NCBI GenBank assembly: GCA_009823395.1
Contig: CM020518.1
Span: forward strand, 10,778,501 to 10,842,500
DNA length: 64,000 bases
Source: Thamnaconus septentrionalis
Lineage: Eukaryota; Chordata; Actinopteri; Tetraodontiformes; Monacanthidae
Reading direction: 5' to 3'
The notes under the pieces are model-generated. The model saw only the letters and a program-made list of their open reading frames with translations, made no database searches and was not told the DNA's origin. Positions 1 through 12,736 of the stretch are shown here, piece by piece. The translations under genes were made by a program, and so were the position numbers. Position 1 is the stretch's first letter; the number at the start of each line of letters is the position of its first letter.

Positions 1-583
1 ACGTCATTAACACTGTCTCCCAGGCCACTGGACGAATTAAGGCAGGAGCGTGCGTGCGTGCGCGCGCGTACCCTGCCAGCTCACTTTGGTTGGTTGGGGT
101 GGGGAGATTGGTCAGTGTGTTTTGGCAAGGTCAGCAGAGGGTTATTGGCGTCCCATGGGGGAACTCATGGAAATACAGAATCAGATTTTCTGGCTACTGA
201 GATTGACACCTTTAGGAGAAACGCACAGCCCCCCCCCAACACACACCACTGTGCGCGCCTTCCACATTTAGGAGGCTGGATTTTGCGCACCTCACGCAAA
301 GCAAATGTTCGGGTGACATTTGCTCCGAAGGTTTTGACATTAAAAAAAAAGGGAGCAAAAACACGGCGATGCACTGAAATAGCTGCTGCTATTTGAACAG
401 GAGAGCACCAGGGACTGTGTGTCGCGATTCAATATGACATGTTGATCTCAGGCGTGGTTGGGAAAACAAATCCATATTTCTCATTGCTTCTGCTGTCTAA
501 GAGCTGCACTTAAACATGTGGGCTGGTGTGGGAGAGGTGGCGCTACTTATTCATAATGAAGATTTTATTTTTCAAACCTTTCT

Positions 584-623
584 TGTATGTATGTATGTAT
601 TTATTTATTTATTTATTTATTTT
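584..623. repeat. (TGTA)n/(TTTA)n compound microsatellite
   Basis: About four TGTA units run directly into about five TTTA units. This is a simple tetranucleotide tract with a motif switch. Confidence 0.85.
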
Positions 624-659
624 TCAAATTGTCAGATGTGGCTTCCTGTCTGCTGATTT

Positions 660-684
660 CACTGTGTGAGTCACTCACACAGTG
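660..684. promoter_or_regulatory. Perfect palindrome with central AP-1 type site
   Basis: Two 12-nt arms, CACTGTGTGAGT and ACTCACACAGTG, are exact reverse complements around a single central C. The centre reads TGAGTCA, the consensus AP-1 (TRE) heptamer. The palindrome is seen directly; factor binding is inferred. Confidence 0.45.
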
Positions 685-1159
685 GCAGCCAGACACTGTG
701 ATGGAGTCCTCTCTCAGGGGTCGGGTTACATTAGAATCAATTGACAGAAAGCTGTGATTAATTTTTCATGTTGCAGTCGGAGGGGAGGGATAGAGGATTA
801 TAATGAATTTTTATTTTTTTTTTTTAAAATCTAATCTCTACTTAGAGGTGGGGCTGATCAATGACTTAAGAGGATGTGACCAACATTTAGCTTCCTGCCA
901 GCAAGCTGCTTTGCCACTTTCATATCCACTTAAAGGCCATGTGAATGGCAAATAAATCTAACCGGTGGTTTTCATTTGCATGTTGTTGCCGTGTGAATGT
1001 GTACAGAAAAAGAAAATCATTTCCTATTGTGCAGTGGGGTTTTTTTTTTATCTTCAGAAGGGATAAAATGAATGATAAAAAAAAAAAAAGCGGTGGCAAG
1101 AGCAGTGACAGGAAGCAGAGCTGGAGGTAGCAGAGATTAAACCGTTGTGGTTCTCATGG

Positions 1160-1495
1160 GGAGTGACCAGGATGGATAGGATCGGGAAATGAGGACATCA
1201 GAGGCGTGCTAGGTGTTTTGGTGATGAAGACAGAGAGGCCCGACTGAGATGGTTTGGACATCTCCTGAGGAGGGAAGGCGACTATGTCGGAGGTTGGAAC
1301 TGGCAGGAAGGAGGCCTGGAGGAAGAGCAGAGGGAAGATTTATGGATGTAGTGAAAGAGCACATGAAGTTATTTGCTGCGGGAGAAGAAGGTGCAGCGGA
1401 CAGGGTTAGATGGAGGCAGATGATTGGCAGTGAGGGGAGGTAGGGCTGGGCGGGGGCGGAGAGCAGCCCCAAAGGAAAAAAGAAGGAGAATCCAG
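1160..1495 (+). mobile_element. Decayed LINE 3' end (non-LTR retrotransposon)
   Basis: Conceptual translation in shifting frames recovers the C-terminal tail typical of a vertebrate non-LTR retrotransposon polymerase ORF. TRMDRI lies near 1165, RWFGHLLRREGDYVG near 1240-1290 in one frame, and then RFMDVVKEHMKL and ADRVRWRQMIG near 1345-1430 in another. At least two frameshifts and several stops separate these blocks, so it is dead. The fragment ends in a purine-rich GGAAAAAAGAAGGAG tail, as expected of a LINE 3' terminus. The usual polymerase ORF is around a thousand residues; only about 90 remain, consistent with 5' truncation. The clade (RTE-like or another) is not assigned. Confidence 0.82.
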
Positions 1496-2243
1496 AGAGG
1501 TCAAAAATTCCAAACGACTAAATGATGCTCTGATGTGCTGAGTGTAATGCTAAGAGGATGAAAGGGCAAAAAAAAAAGAAAAAAAAAAGGAGTCCCATAA
1601 CCCCAGCACTCGCTCTGAATCAGACAGGCATCAGGGGGAAAGCAGGAAGAGATGAGTGGTTGTGGGAAATGGGGATGTTTAATGTCGCTATCAGCCCTGC
1701 TATCCCTCTATCCCCCATCTATCTGCCTCCCTCTCCTGCTGTTGTTATTTTGCTGTCGAATCCAGACGAATAGACAACGCGTGCGCGTGTGTTGAGCGCG
1801 CGTGCGTGCCCGTGAGACATCCCGGTCCGTCTTTGTAATCTTGAGCGCTAACAGCAGACCTTTATCTCCAGCTTTGTGCTATTGACACAGTGGTTTCCGA
1901 CCCAGTGGGGTGGCGGGGTGCTTCGGTTAATAGAGATCTCTCGTGCTTTCTATTTGTTTTGGCAAGACGCACGGGTGAAAAAAAAAAATCTGGCCTGGTT
2001 CCTGTGTTTTATTTACTTATTTATTTATTTTTTTCTTTGCGGTAACTAGGTTGCATTTCATTTGTCGTGAATGGTGCGAGCTGCTATCATCCCTTGTGTG
2101 TCAGATTGGGTAAAGTTGAGATTCTACAGCGGCTGAGAAGAAAATCAGACCCTGGTTGTCATTCATTGGATATCATGACATTTAAGAGCTTTGTGTATTT
2201 ATTTCAAGGATAGCCCTTTAATGATTAATTATCCACAAAACTG

Positions 2244-2274
2244 CATGTTTAGCCCTCTGTGTACAGCCTTCCTC
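2244..2274 (-). repeat. Dispersed short repeat, copy 1
   Basis: Read on the minus strand this matches the shared core AGGCTGTAAACAGAGGGCT, here with TACACAGAGGGCTAAAC. It is one of six related copies found by comparing the window with itself. See also 6159, 8262, 28995, 43794 and 56601. Confidence 0.6.
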
Positions 2275-5200
2275 ATCTGTGCCAGCTTTTTTTCTTCTCC
2301 TTTTTTTTTTCAAACTTCCGCGTGATCGGAAAGGGACACACGGCGGAAGACTTGGCTGTCGGGGTTGCCATCACCCTGGGAAAAATATCAGCTAATTTCC
2401 CTGAGTCACCGCATAACAAGGAGCTGCAGCAGTCACACCTCCGTTGAATCCATTGGAAAGCAATTGCGATTTGACTTTATTTGCATAGTGATGAGGACGG
2501 CAGGGCCTCTAAACATGTTAATTATTCTCCTCTTCCCCAAGATTTTTTCTAAGGAGCATAATTCCATACATGAAGCACAGCAGGAGGCAATGCTGCGCTG
2601 TAAAAACCCAAAAACTGGTATTTTGCATTTTACATCCCTTGCCAGGTTTTCCGTGAAGCCGCAGGTTTTATATTTTCACACCGTAACTCTTAACTCACAG
2701 AGAGCAGAGAGAACATCTTCTCTGTAGCATTAATGTGATTACCCTTAATTTGATGATCAATACACAATCACTTCTTTATTTTCGCCATGCCAAGTCTACC
2801 TCATAAAGATCTGCACTCTGCTGGAGAAAGCCTGATTATGCAGTTGTCTTTCTAAAGTTTGCTCAGTCCGCATCGGGACAATAAAACAATACATGCCAAA
2901 ATCGACAGAAGTGGAGGGATTATTTTGGTTGCCTGGGTGAGGACTTCACTGCAGACCAGCGCCAAACTAAGCTGACAGCAGTAACTTTTGTTTAGCAAAC
3001 CCACTAAAGCATCAAGCAGAAGTGCTGGACTTACGTCTGGCCACGTAAATTATGTTTGAAGAGAATAATTTTTTTTTTTTTTTTGGACATATTGCGAGAA
3101 TTTGGAGGCCAAATGGAGTCTTCTTGGACGGGCATACCGTGTTTTCTTGTGTTCCCTCTGCTCCCTCAGTCTTCTGCTTGCCCGTGCCAGCGCTTCTACT
3201 GGACCGTGTTACAGAGACTTGGAGTTTCTGACGCAAATTCCAGCTAGCTGCACAGCTGGCCGCAGCCCCAGAGCCTGAATAAGCAAAGGATGGAGTCCTC
3301 ACAGCTTAGCTGCCGTCTGCTTCTCTTCTTACCTGCAGAGGTAAACGGCCCAATGCCTGGGACATGCTTGGAGAACAGAAGTCTTTTGGGGACGTTTCTG
3401 TCGCTGTACGTCTTATGTTTTAAGGACTTTGGCTACAGTTGATCTTCTTGCAGCCTTGCTCCCTCGCACTTCTGCAAATTGGAGACAATTTTTGACTTGA
3501 AATCTGTGCGTGGTACGGATGTTTAGGATATCTTAGCCATAGCGTGGCTTGGAACAAGACCAGAATAACTGTGCTGGAATTTGGTATGCTCTGCTGGGGT
3601 TATATGGGTCCGCAATGGTCAGGTCAGTTCTTGAACATGTGTTCACAGAGCCAAGTAGCAATAAGAACGTGTGCATGAAGTTGTAGCGATGGTCATAAGC
3701 TGAGCCGACGTCCTCTGCAGTCAGACCATGATTCTTCGGCAGGGAGACGGCAGAAAGGATTTGCAACGGAAATACGGCATGATATCAACACTGAAGAAAG
3801 CTTTTGGGATAAAATATAATCCGGGAAATATGCGATCACGCTGTAAGGGGCAGTCGTGCAGTAGAGTCCTTTGCATTGTGCTTCCGGAATCTTACTTACA
3901 TCAGTGTGCCGGGCATTGAGGCCGTACAGCACACCCGCGCCAATACATTTGGCACATCAGTTGAAGCCCTACTGCCCTAGATGGCCACCATCTTGGGAAG
4001 CTAAAGGCTAAAGATAGCGACGATAAGCTTTAAGCACAGGAGGGCACGCGGAAAAAGGAATCAAAATGTTGAAACTAATGAAAGATGTTAGGCCGTTCAA
4101 GTATTCGAGAAAATTATGGAATGCGGCCATGCTGCCGAGTTGGCTCATTGTCAGCCGCAGCGAGGAGAGCTTCTCTCAATGTGACCATCTTGCTGGGATG
4201 GAACTGATGGTTCCAAAGTATTTTATTATTTTTTTTTAACGACAGCCACATCGCTATGGCAACATTCACCACACTTTCACGCATACAGCGTGTTCCCCGT
4301 GTGTGCAATACCTGCCTGCCATATATCCCCAATCTCCATTTATAACACTACCATGCATGCACAGAAAGTCCGACTTTCTGAGCTGCGTGCGCGTATACAT
4401 GCAAGGAATAGCTGGAGCCATCGGAGTGCAGAGTGGTTGCCCGCTCTAGTGATCAATAACGCTCTGAGAAACTGCAAACTTTCCAAAGCTCTGAAAGTAC
4501 TGTTTGTGCACGAGCAGGGTATCACGGTTCGCTACGCCACCACGTCGGCTAAATCACTAAAAGAAATGCACAGACACTACGTGATATAGCGGAGGATTTA
4601 TTTTTATTTTTTTTACGATTTGTTGGAATCTTATCGGTCAAGCTTCGCTGTAGCTCAGTGGAGGAACATAAACGGATCAATGCCGCAGAATTGTAACATA
4701 GCAGATCAGGATTTTTTTTTTTTTTTTACATTTTTATGATACTTGTTCATCTCAAGCATATCAGACAGCTGTATAAAGCAGAGAATTCTTCTAGTCGAAA
4801 AGCGCGCACTGTGGTGACCCGACTCGAAATGATGTTGAGTTGCACGCCAGCTTTGATCTGCGCACACACACGCGCACCGAAACGTCATCTAGCTAGGAAT
4901 TATTAATCTTCGCTAACTCACGCTAATACCATCACATGCGGCGGCAATGCATCAGGGAGTAACAAAGGAGGCTCAGCCAAAAAAGTCTTTTAAATATACT
5001 AAATATACAAAGACAAATGTATATACATATTTATGTTTGACTGTGTAGAGAGAGAGCTTTAGGAGTATTGCTTTAATGTTCCACTAGATTTGAACAGTAA
5101 TAATGAGTTCCCAAGTGTCGTTTTTTTTCTTTTGCCTTGATAAAAGCTGCTGAGGTGCATAAACACAGCTGATGGGAGGTGAGAGACTATGTGTGGCAGT

Positions 5201-6158
5201 GAGATGCACCGGATGTAGCACCACAGTGTTTATGTCAAACCTAATGTGAACTTTGTTGACTGTTGAGAGCAGCTTTCACACCTCAGCATCCTGGAATCCA
5301 GCTCCCTTGAACACCAGACAGTTTGGACAACCACCCGGTCCTGAAGACACCGTCCCAATAGTCCTGACAGTTCAGACTTTACAGTGGTTTACTCACTATT
5401 TCAAGTGTTGCTGATTGAAGACTGATTGTCCATATGTTCCCGCTGTACGTAGTGTGAGTAATGGGATGGCTGCGTCTTTTTTTTTTTTGGGGGCCAGGGG
5501 GGTTTTGAGGTACCCTTGTCCAACTAATGAACCTGCTGAGTTGGCTGGAGACGGAGGCGGCAGCGTGGACCCAAGCAGAGGGAAAGCAGCGAGGCTTCTG
5601 TGGTTCAGTGGGCCTGTGATTTCCCTGCGGGGGTCCTGCGAGGCAGCAGTGCAACTCTAACAACCTCGCTCAGCTGGTGTGTCCCCGGCTCCGTCCGGGG
5701 TGGCAGTCGAGGAAACACCCACCAGCTAAAGTTTTCAAGCCCCAAAGAGCTTCCTGTGCTTATTGGTTTGCTCGCTGTGTGTGTCTGTGTGTGTGTATGC
5801 CGCCTGCACAGATGCATGCTGGACTTTGTCCACCGCTGGCAAGGTTGCCAGCACTAGAATACCACATGTCAAAGTGTCCTTGGACAAGATAGTGAGATGT
5901 ATAGATGTATGTGGAAAAGGGCAGAAAAAAGAAAAATACATTATTGAAGAGTCTGTTTACTATTTAGAAGCTAAAGCTTTAGGTTTGGGTGACCGACAGA
6001 CTTTCTGGTGTCTCTTCCAGGTTAGTGCAAACGCCTCCAGCTAGCTTTCATCCTCTCCACCCATCCTACCCTCTGGGGTCACCTTGTTTTGTCCCCTTTC
6101 TGGACATACAGAAGGTCCGACACAAGTCAGTGTTGGCAAAAAACTAAAACAGAATGTG

Positions 6159-6190
6159 TTTTGCAGACGGCTGTAAACAGAGGGCTTTTT
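6159..6190 (+). repeat. Dispersed short repeat, copy 2
   Basis: This copy contains GGCTGTAAACAGAGGGCT exactly, preceded by TTTTGCAGAC. The downstream TAAAT extension of other copies is replaced by T-rich sequence. Confidence 0.6.
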
Positions 6191-6639
6191 ACGCTGTGTT
6201 CTGGATGTCCATTGGCATCAAAGGAACCCAGCAAGTCTCCTACCGCTGGAATCCAGGGTGACATTGAAAAATGGATGCGTCATGGGAGCTTTAAGTCGTG
6301 AGAGAAGCGGCGTGTGTGTTTACATACAGTGCCGGTCATTGATCCTTTGCTGTCCAGAGAAAGGACTCGTCCCAGAGCGGCGATTGATCAATTCGGATCT
6401 TTTCAGACTTTGGGCTTTTTTTTTTTTGGACCTCAGTTAAAATCACAACACAGAGAGAAAGTACGCTATGAACCAGAATAAGAAAAAAACCAACAAAAAC
6501 GTGCACTTGTGTGAGAGTGCACGTGCCGTCCTTGTGACGCTCCTTCGACCGCTTCTCTCGAGCTATGGGGGGGGGGGGTCGGGCGGTTTGTCAAAAGAAA
6601 AAAAAAAAAAAACATCCCCGCAATCCTTCATTGTCATTG

Positions 6640-7040
6640 ATTTCACTTTTGCGCGGCTGCCTCACAACAACGCTGCCTCTTTAACAGGCGCGCAGCGTAA
6701 TGACTCCAAATGACCTCCGCGCCGCGCTCGGCTTTTCATCTTGCAGTGGGCGAGCTCTCCGGCACCGACGCTTTTCTAATCACCTCTCGTCTTTTTGATC
6801 ATTTATTTATACACACGTTCGCAAATGAGCTGTTTTCTTGTCCCGCGTTTGGGGGGCTTTTTGGAGGAGTGCGAGCGCGCGCAGATTGACGCACGCGCCT
6901 CGTGAGCAGCGAAAGCCTCTCCAATCACTCCGGCGCTGTCGAAACCGCGGAGGTCGGAACCTGGAGTGTGGGCCCGCGGTGGGAACGTAGGCGCAGCGAA
7001 CGCGTGAGAGAAGTGCGAGTGTTGGTGGATCAAAGCGGTG
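6640..7040. other. CpG-dense GC-rich patch
   Basis: Many CpG dinucleotides occur in GC-rich sequence (GCGCGGC, CCGCGCCGCGC, GAGCGCGCGC), in contrast with AT-rich flanks and long T tracts just downstream (7129-7168). A promoter or CpG island is possible, but no splice donor or coding frame supports a first exon here. Confidence 0.35.
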
Positions 7041-10000
7041 ACGAGCCATTACTGTCAAGTCGTTGTGTAAGTGAAGAGCGCTTTTCACATGGCAAATGAT
7101 CCCGGCGCCTTAATAAGGGCAGCGCAGGGGTTTTTTTTTTCCTTTCTTTTTTTTTTTTTTTTTTTTTGTTTAGGTTCGTGCGTCAGACAGATCGAGCCGT
7201 ATTGTGTAATATGCCTGCTAGGTAGCCACGTGAGAAAGGTTTATTTTTTTTTTCTTTGTTATTAAACAGCGTTTTTTTCTTCCCCCTCAGCTTCTGTCGT
7301 CTGACCCTTGAAACTCCTCTCCGGCCTGTTTTTTTTTCCTCCCTAACAAACACTGTCTCTCGCCGGCACAAAGGGACACAGATTCTTTAATTCCTTCTCT
7401 AAAAAGAGAAAAAAATCTGATACAACTGAATGACGATCGGGAAGCCTTGAGAGAAGGCGACAAAAAAGGGGGGCAGAGCGAAAGGACAAGAGTGAATGGG
7501 TTGATACAAAAAAAAAATTGAGACAGAATTTTTGGGTGGGGGGGAACGAGTTGAATAGAGAGGACAAAAAGGGAGGGAGGAAAAGGAAGAATGAATCACA
7601 GCGAGCGCTGCAGCTAGCAAGGCGGCGGGCTAGCCAGAGGCACGTGCACCTTACGCAAGATGACACAGATGGAATCCAGGCGTGCCGATCCAAAATATCT
7701 CAAAGAAGGGCTCGTCGTTGTCAGAGAGACGGAGGGAGCGCGCACGGCGCTGCCAGAGGAGAGCGACTCTTCCCTTTCCCGTGCAGTTCAGCCCTCGGAC
7801 CCTTTGGCAGCCTCCTGTTGAGAGTCCTTAAGCTCGGCTGAGGACTCGCTCGCAAGTAGACAGCTGGAGTGGGAAGTCATTGGACAGTTTGATCCTCAGT
7901 GATAGATTTTTGGGGTCTGCGCAACTGGGTGATGGCATGTGCGGCTTTGGCTGAAATCGTGCTGAAAGGTCCCGCACTATGCTCCTTGTTCTGATGTTTA
8001 CTAACAGTAATATCTAATAGTCATGACTTTAGATCTGAAGCAATCCAGGACCTCAGAAATGAAAGAAATCCAAACTTTAGATGGTTCCCGTCCCAGAACT
8101 TTTGTCGCTGAATCACGCAGTTCCGTTCATACAGTTCTCAAAAACGATTGCCTTGGATGTCACAAAGGGCAGCGATATCTTTTCCAGTTCATTGACGAGA
8201 CCTCTTGGGCGATGGAGGAGATGGAGGAAACCACTCCAATGCGTCTGTTTTAGCAGGAAGCTTTGCAGGAGGCTCTAAATAGAGGGCTAAATTATAGTGT
8301 TTTATGGAGATGTCTAGAAATATTTTTGATGGATTTTGTTTTTATTGTGACTTGGACGAGGCTCTTTCACTGGACTGTGGAGACGAATAATAGGTATAGT
8401 ATTTGAGAATGAGTAGAATATGGTACCTTTGAAAATGCGTATATGAGCATGAACATTTTATTACTTGAGAATGAACAACTTCTCTTGAAAAGTTCACAAC
8501 AATGGTAGTGATGTTCAACCAATCCCCCCCAAAAAAAGTTCATCAAACGAGATTAAAAACAAGAAAAACAGCCGTGCATCACAATAAAGTGTATTGCTTT
8601 TATCTTGCTCTTATTGTCATTTCAGGTTGAAATGTTACTGAGGAAAAGAAAATACCTGGCATTTCTCATTGCCTAATGCACTCATGCACTCATGCACTCG
8701 CAGGTGTCGGCGCACAATGCGCATAATGCAGGCGGTCCCTCTTCCGGCTGCGTCTCTCAGCCTTTGTTGATGAGAAGAAAGTGAAGCCTGGAAGGAAACA
8801 TTAGGAAAGTGCAGCGCTGCAAGGTTATATTCCCCTTCCCCCCGGGTGCGTATTGATAAAAGTGTCAGTGAGCAGACCTGATGAGTCTGGTTTTCAGCGT
8901 GGACGGGCTAAAAGTGTGAGAGTGAGGAGGAGAAAGAGAGTCGGAGGCGCGGAGATATTAAATTACCATCGGCGGCGAGATTCAGCCTCTTTCAGTCTGT
9001 CTGTTGTGAAGGGGGGAGCTGTGAACATAAGAGGAAAATCATTCCAAAATAAATGTTGATGTTCGCCGCTTCTTGTTCAGAGTGGGAGACAATAAACACC
9101 GTTCCACCAGTCCCATCCAAAATTGCTCCTTTCCATGTAGCAACACTTCATTCTTTTGACTTTCACACGTATCTGTGTTCGCACAATGCGTGAAGACAGA
9201 ACTTACAAATACAATTCGCTATTTATAACGATATAACTCAGAAAGGTCCAGACAATGAGCGCTGGATGCTTGATGTTCTGACTCAGGGAAGCTAGATCAC
9301 CATTTGTGATACTTAAGTACTCGAGAAGAAAACACAACCCCGAAAAATTCGCTATCGTAAGTTGTGTAATTGCAATGGGACAACTCTGTAATATGAGAGT
9401 AATCTCATATAGGCTTTTATTTATGAATTTGGACGTGGGAGTGAGCGCAGTCTAATCGCACGCGCTGCATTGTGCATGCAGGTTTTAAGATCAGCGCGGA
9501 CCTCGGCGGCCCTGCACTGCGGTGTAATACGAGAAGAAACAGAAGAAGCATGAGATCACAGTGGTGGAGTGGCTGTTGAAATAGGCAGACCCAGGTTCAA
9601 GGATTCACAGCAGAATCGGCTGCATTTTTAGAAAGGCGGCAAATAATGTATTTACCTCGAATATTCCCTGGTCGTATGTCTTTTTTTTATGTCTTGAAGC
9701 CGGGGGTTTTGTGAATGTTGTACTTGCTGAATGAATGTTTTCTGAATGGCTGTATTCAGTTGTCGTATACATCCCCAATTGTCACTGTTTGAAGAGAGAG
9801 CGGCATTTAGATGAGAGCCGAATGAGACGTCTAGAGGTTAAAAGTTTGGCCTTTATCGCAGGATGTTTCTAAAAGTGTTGTTGAAATCAGTTTTGAAAGG
9901 GAAATGTTTCCCATCACACGTTACAACGTTAAGGCTAGACTGAATCTGAACCAGTAGCTTTAGTTTTATTCCGCCAGTTTCAGCTAACTGTTAATAATCG

Positions 10001-11300
10001 GCAATTACATCACCCCTAACCCGCCGTCCATCCAGCATTAGTCCAGACTGGAACCAATTTGAAGGACTGATGTTCTCCACATCAGCCCTGCCGACTGCAG
10101 TCGTTATTTCCAGCACATCATGTTGCATCTGATATCCTTTAATTCCAGTTTTTTGGTTGCCCAACATAATTATCTAGTGTAATTTTGGTAGTCAGTTTCC
10201 AGCTCACAGAAGTTTCTTCTCTTTCCGTCATTGCGTCGAAAAACTTTGCACGCCCGGCGGACTGAACCGTGATTAAATAGAGGATTGTTTTCATCTGGCC
10301 TGGAAAATAATTTTTGCACGCAGCTCTGGGCCTGGTGTTACAAATCAGGGCCAATAATTGTATTGCACTCATTGGACTGGGCTAATGGCGGCGGGCCGTG
10401 TTGATGACTTGCCTGTTCATTCCTCGGTTAAATCAACCCGAAACGACACGGCAGCGGAGCTCACCTGTGAGGCCGAGGGGAGACTGGAGCGGGGCTAGAA
10501 AAGTGGCAGAGCCACAATGTGTCTCAGTGAGAGTGAGCGCCCCCCCCCCCTTCCGCCATATTGCGCCCAGAAGTGTTCAATTTCCTCGTGGCGATTCCAA
10601 TCTCGGGAGCTAAAGCGCCGCACTCACGCGACCATCGAGTCCCGATCAAATCGAGACAAGAGATTAAGGGGGCGGTGGCGGCTCCGAAGGGAATAAACTT
10701 CTAGCGGCATAATGGGCCTTTTTTTTTTTGGTCCACTTGTCATTAATCAACGCAGCCAAACACTTGGTGCACTCAAGCGCATGAGCAAAACAAACGCACG
10801 CACAAGCACGCACACGCACACGCACGCACGCACTCTCTCTCAGGGGAGCGGGCGGTGATGGGTTGCGTGTCGGACCAACAGTAAATAATAAGGTCATTAA
10901 TTAGAGTCTGAAAAATCCCGGTGAATAATTTATGTTAAAAGAGAGAGGTGGGAGGGTGGTGGGGGTAAGGGAACGAAAAGAAAAAAGAAAAAAAAGATTT
11001 AATCAAGCAATCAATCGTAGCTCGCCGCCGGATCTGGAGCAGGAAGTGTGCCACGAAGATGATAGTGCAGTTTTTTTTGTTTTGTTTTTTTTACGTAACA
11101 TAGTTTTGATGCGTAGTTCCTTTCACGGAGGGGATGTCTGGCGCACATCCGGACCTCATTGTTAAATCGTTGATGCCAGACTGTGACGTCTCGCCCGCCG
11201 CAGACCTTTTATCTCGTTTTACCCCACCCCAAAACTCACATTGTTAGCCCTCCTCTGAGCCGAATGGAGCGGCTTCCTCGGCAACCCGACTTCATACATT
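7040..11300. other. Non-coding stretch, no gene seen
   Basis: Contains poly-T runs, a short tandem of ATGCACTC near 8675-8700, dispersed-repeat copy 3 (8262-8304) and an alternating CA/CG tract near 10796-10830. No coding or RNA gene is recognised. Confidence 0.55.
8262..8304 (+). repeat. Dispersed short repeat, copy 3
   Basis: TTTGCAGGAGGCTCTAAATAG is followed by AGGGCTAAATTATAGTG. The match to copies 5 and 6 covers about 40 bp, including the flanking TTTTRGCAGG side. An upstream TTTTAGCAGGAAGC near 8239 looks like an internal partial duplication of the 5' end. Confidence 0.65.
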
Positions 11301-11319
11301 CACCTGCTTAATGACATGC

Positions 11320-11460
11320 TTAAGGTAACGTTGACAACATAATAGCATCATTATGGGGCGGGCGCCATCAGGTGTCTCAAGGATAATAGCAGCATTAATT
11401 GCCCAGAGGGATGAAGCGCGGAGGATTTCATGTTGTCCATATTAAGCAGTGGACTTGTTG
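11320..11460. promoter_or_regulatory. Candidate conserved non-coding element
   Basis: A compact mix of ATTA/TAAT homeodomain-type cores (CATCATTATGG, CATTAATTGCCC) with GC-rich spacers (GGGGCGGGCGCC) and no simple repeat. This composition is typical of vertebrate developmental enhancers. It is an inference from composition only; no alignment was available. Confidence 0.3.
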
Positions 11461-11999
11461 ATCTGTGGACTGGTGGTGATGGATGAAGGGTTGGCGTGCT
11501 GTGGAACCATGTTTGAGTTATTTTCCGTCTGTATAGGATACAAACTAAATGCTAAACTAAGTAGTTGCCATGACATGTTAATGCTATGAGTGTGGTTGTG
11601 GATGATTTTGATCTATCTATCTAATGTACTTTCGCAGGTAAGATCGGAAAGAAGACTCCAATTTGGCTAGTTGCGAATTAAGCTAGCATCGTATCAGTTG
11701 TTTCAAGCATCAGCGTTGTACCTATATTTGCCACGCGATACTGTGAAGTATCGCACAGTCTTTGGCCGTGTCTTTATGTTTTAGCGTCTGTGTCATAATT
11801 GTGCAGGTGGCACGACTGGCTGCAGCAAAAAAGGGAGATGGCATATGTGAGCTTGACGAAAAGTTGCCAAGCTCCCTTTTTCAGATGCGTGCCGCACAGA
11901 CTCAAACGTCAGAGTTAGCGAGCCTCTGAAATCCTCTGTTGCATTTGCCAACAGATCGCCGCCGCTTCCGCTCAGGCAAAAAGAGTAATGAAAGAGATG

Positions 12000-12260
12000 T
12001 ATTTATCGCAGCGGTCCCATTAAACAGTCATGACAAAACTCGTGGCTAATACATTAACATACTTAGCGGCCGGCATCCAATATTTATTCGTCATCAAAAT
12101 TTCACCCTGCGCGTGCCATTATTCAGATTCACCGGGAGAAAAGTGGCACAATTGAATAAATGAGGAATGGTGGCAATTCATTCCCATTGGCATTCTGCTA
12201 TTCCAAAAAAAAAAAAAAAATCCCATTTTTAAATTATTCAAGCATTAAATCAATCCAAAA
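12000..12260. promoter_or_regulatory. Candidate conserved non-coding element
   Basis: Rich in short AT cores (AATATTTATTCG, GCCATTATTCAG, CAATTGAATAAATGAG, GGCAATTCATTCCC) set in unique sequence, with no repeats until the A tract at 12206. It resembles conserved enhancer DNA, but conservation is not demonstrated. Confidence 0.3.
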
Positions 12261-12718
12261 AAAGCGCCTCATTGATTGATGTTGGAGGAGGGAAAAAAAA
12301 AATCACCACCCTCGAATTTCATTACTTTTTCAGGAAATAATATGCATTTATTATTTGTCCATCTAAACAAAGGAGCCAGAAATACCCCAACACTTGGAAG
12401 TGGCGATGTCATCTGCCATCTGGCGCGTGCTTTTCATTAGCGGAGGGAGGAAAACATTATGTTAGCTGCACATTTTCCCATTGCATCTAATTTCGGGACA
12501 ATTTCCGACGGCGTGCAATATTTCCCGTTTTTGGTTCGACTTGTTTCCCCCCGCTTTGCACATTCTGCACCTCCTCTGCAAGACCCCGTGTCTGTGCGAG
12601 ATTGGATATGGAAATGTCAAACGCTGCAGATCGCTAGTTTCTGCTGATGTTGTGAAACTTGGCAGTGGGACATGTCCCGCGGAGAAACAAGCACGAGGCC
12701 TACCAGCACATAAACCGC

Positions 12719-12736
12719 CACACACACACACACACA
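12719..12736. repeat. (CA)n microsatellite
   Basis: Nine CA units followed by an imperfect TACACA extension. Confidence 0.85.

Larger units (their letters stand above)
1..1159. other. Non-coding flank, no gene seen
   Basis: No open frame here has recognisable domains or convincing splice borders. The stretch contains a (TGTA)n/(TTTA)n microsatellite near 584-623, a perfect palindrome at 660-684 and short A/T tracts. It is interpreted as intergenic DNA or an upstream intron. Confidence 0.6.
1496..6640. other. Non-coding stretch, no gene seen
   Basis: Mixed-composition sequence with poly-T tracts (3068-3084, 4711-4727) and two members of the short dispersed family described separately (2244-2274, 6159-6190). 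Frames longer than 100 codons are isolated, lack domain signatures and lack splice signals that would join them. A tRNA A-box-like string at 4651 is not followed by a B box. Confidence 0.55.

Noticed and set aside
4651..4661. TAGCTCAGTGG, a tRNA A-box-like string
   Set aside because: No B box (GGTTCRANNCC) follows at the right distance and no cloverleaf can be drawn, so it is not called a tRNA or tRNA-derived SINE.
9561..9610. GTGGTGGAGTGGCTG...GGTTCAA, resembling a tRNA-derived SINE head
   Set aside because: The A and B boxes are incomplete and the second half of the B box does not fit. Too degraded to support.
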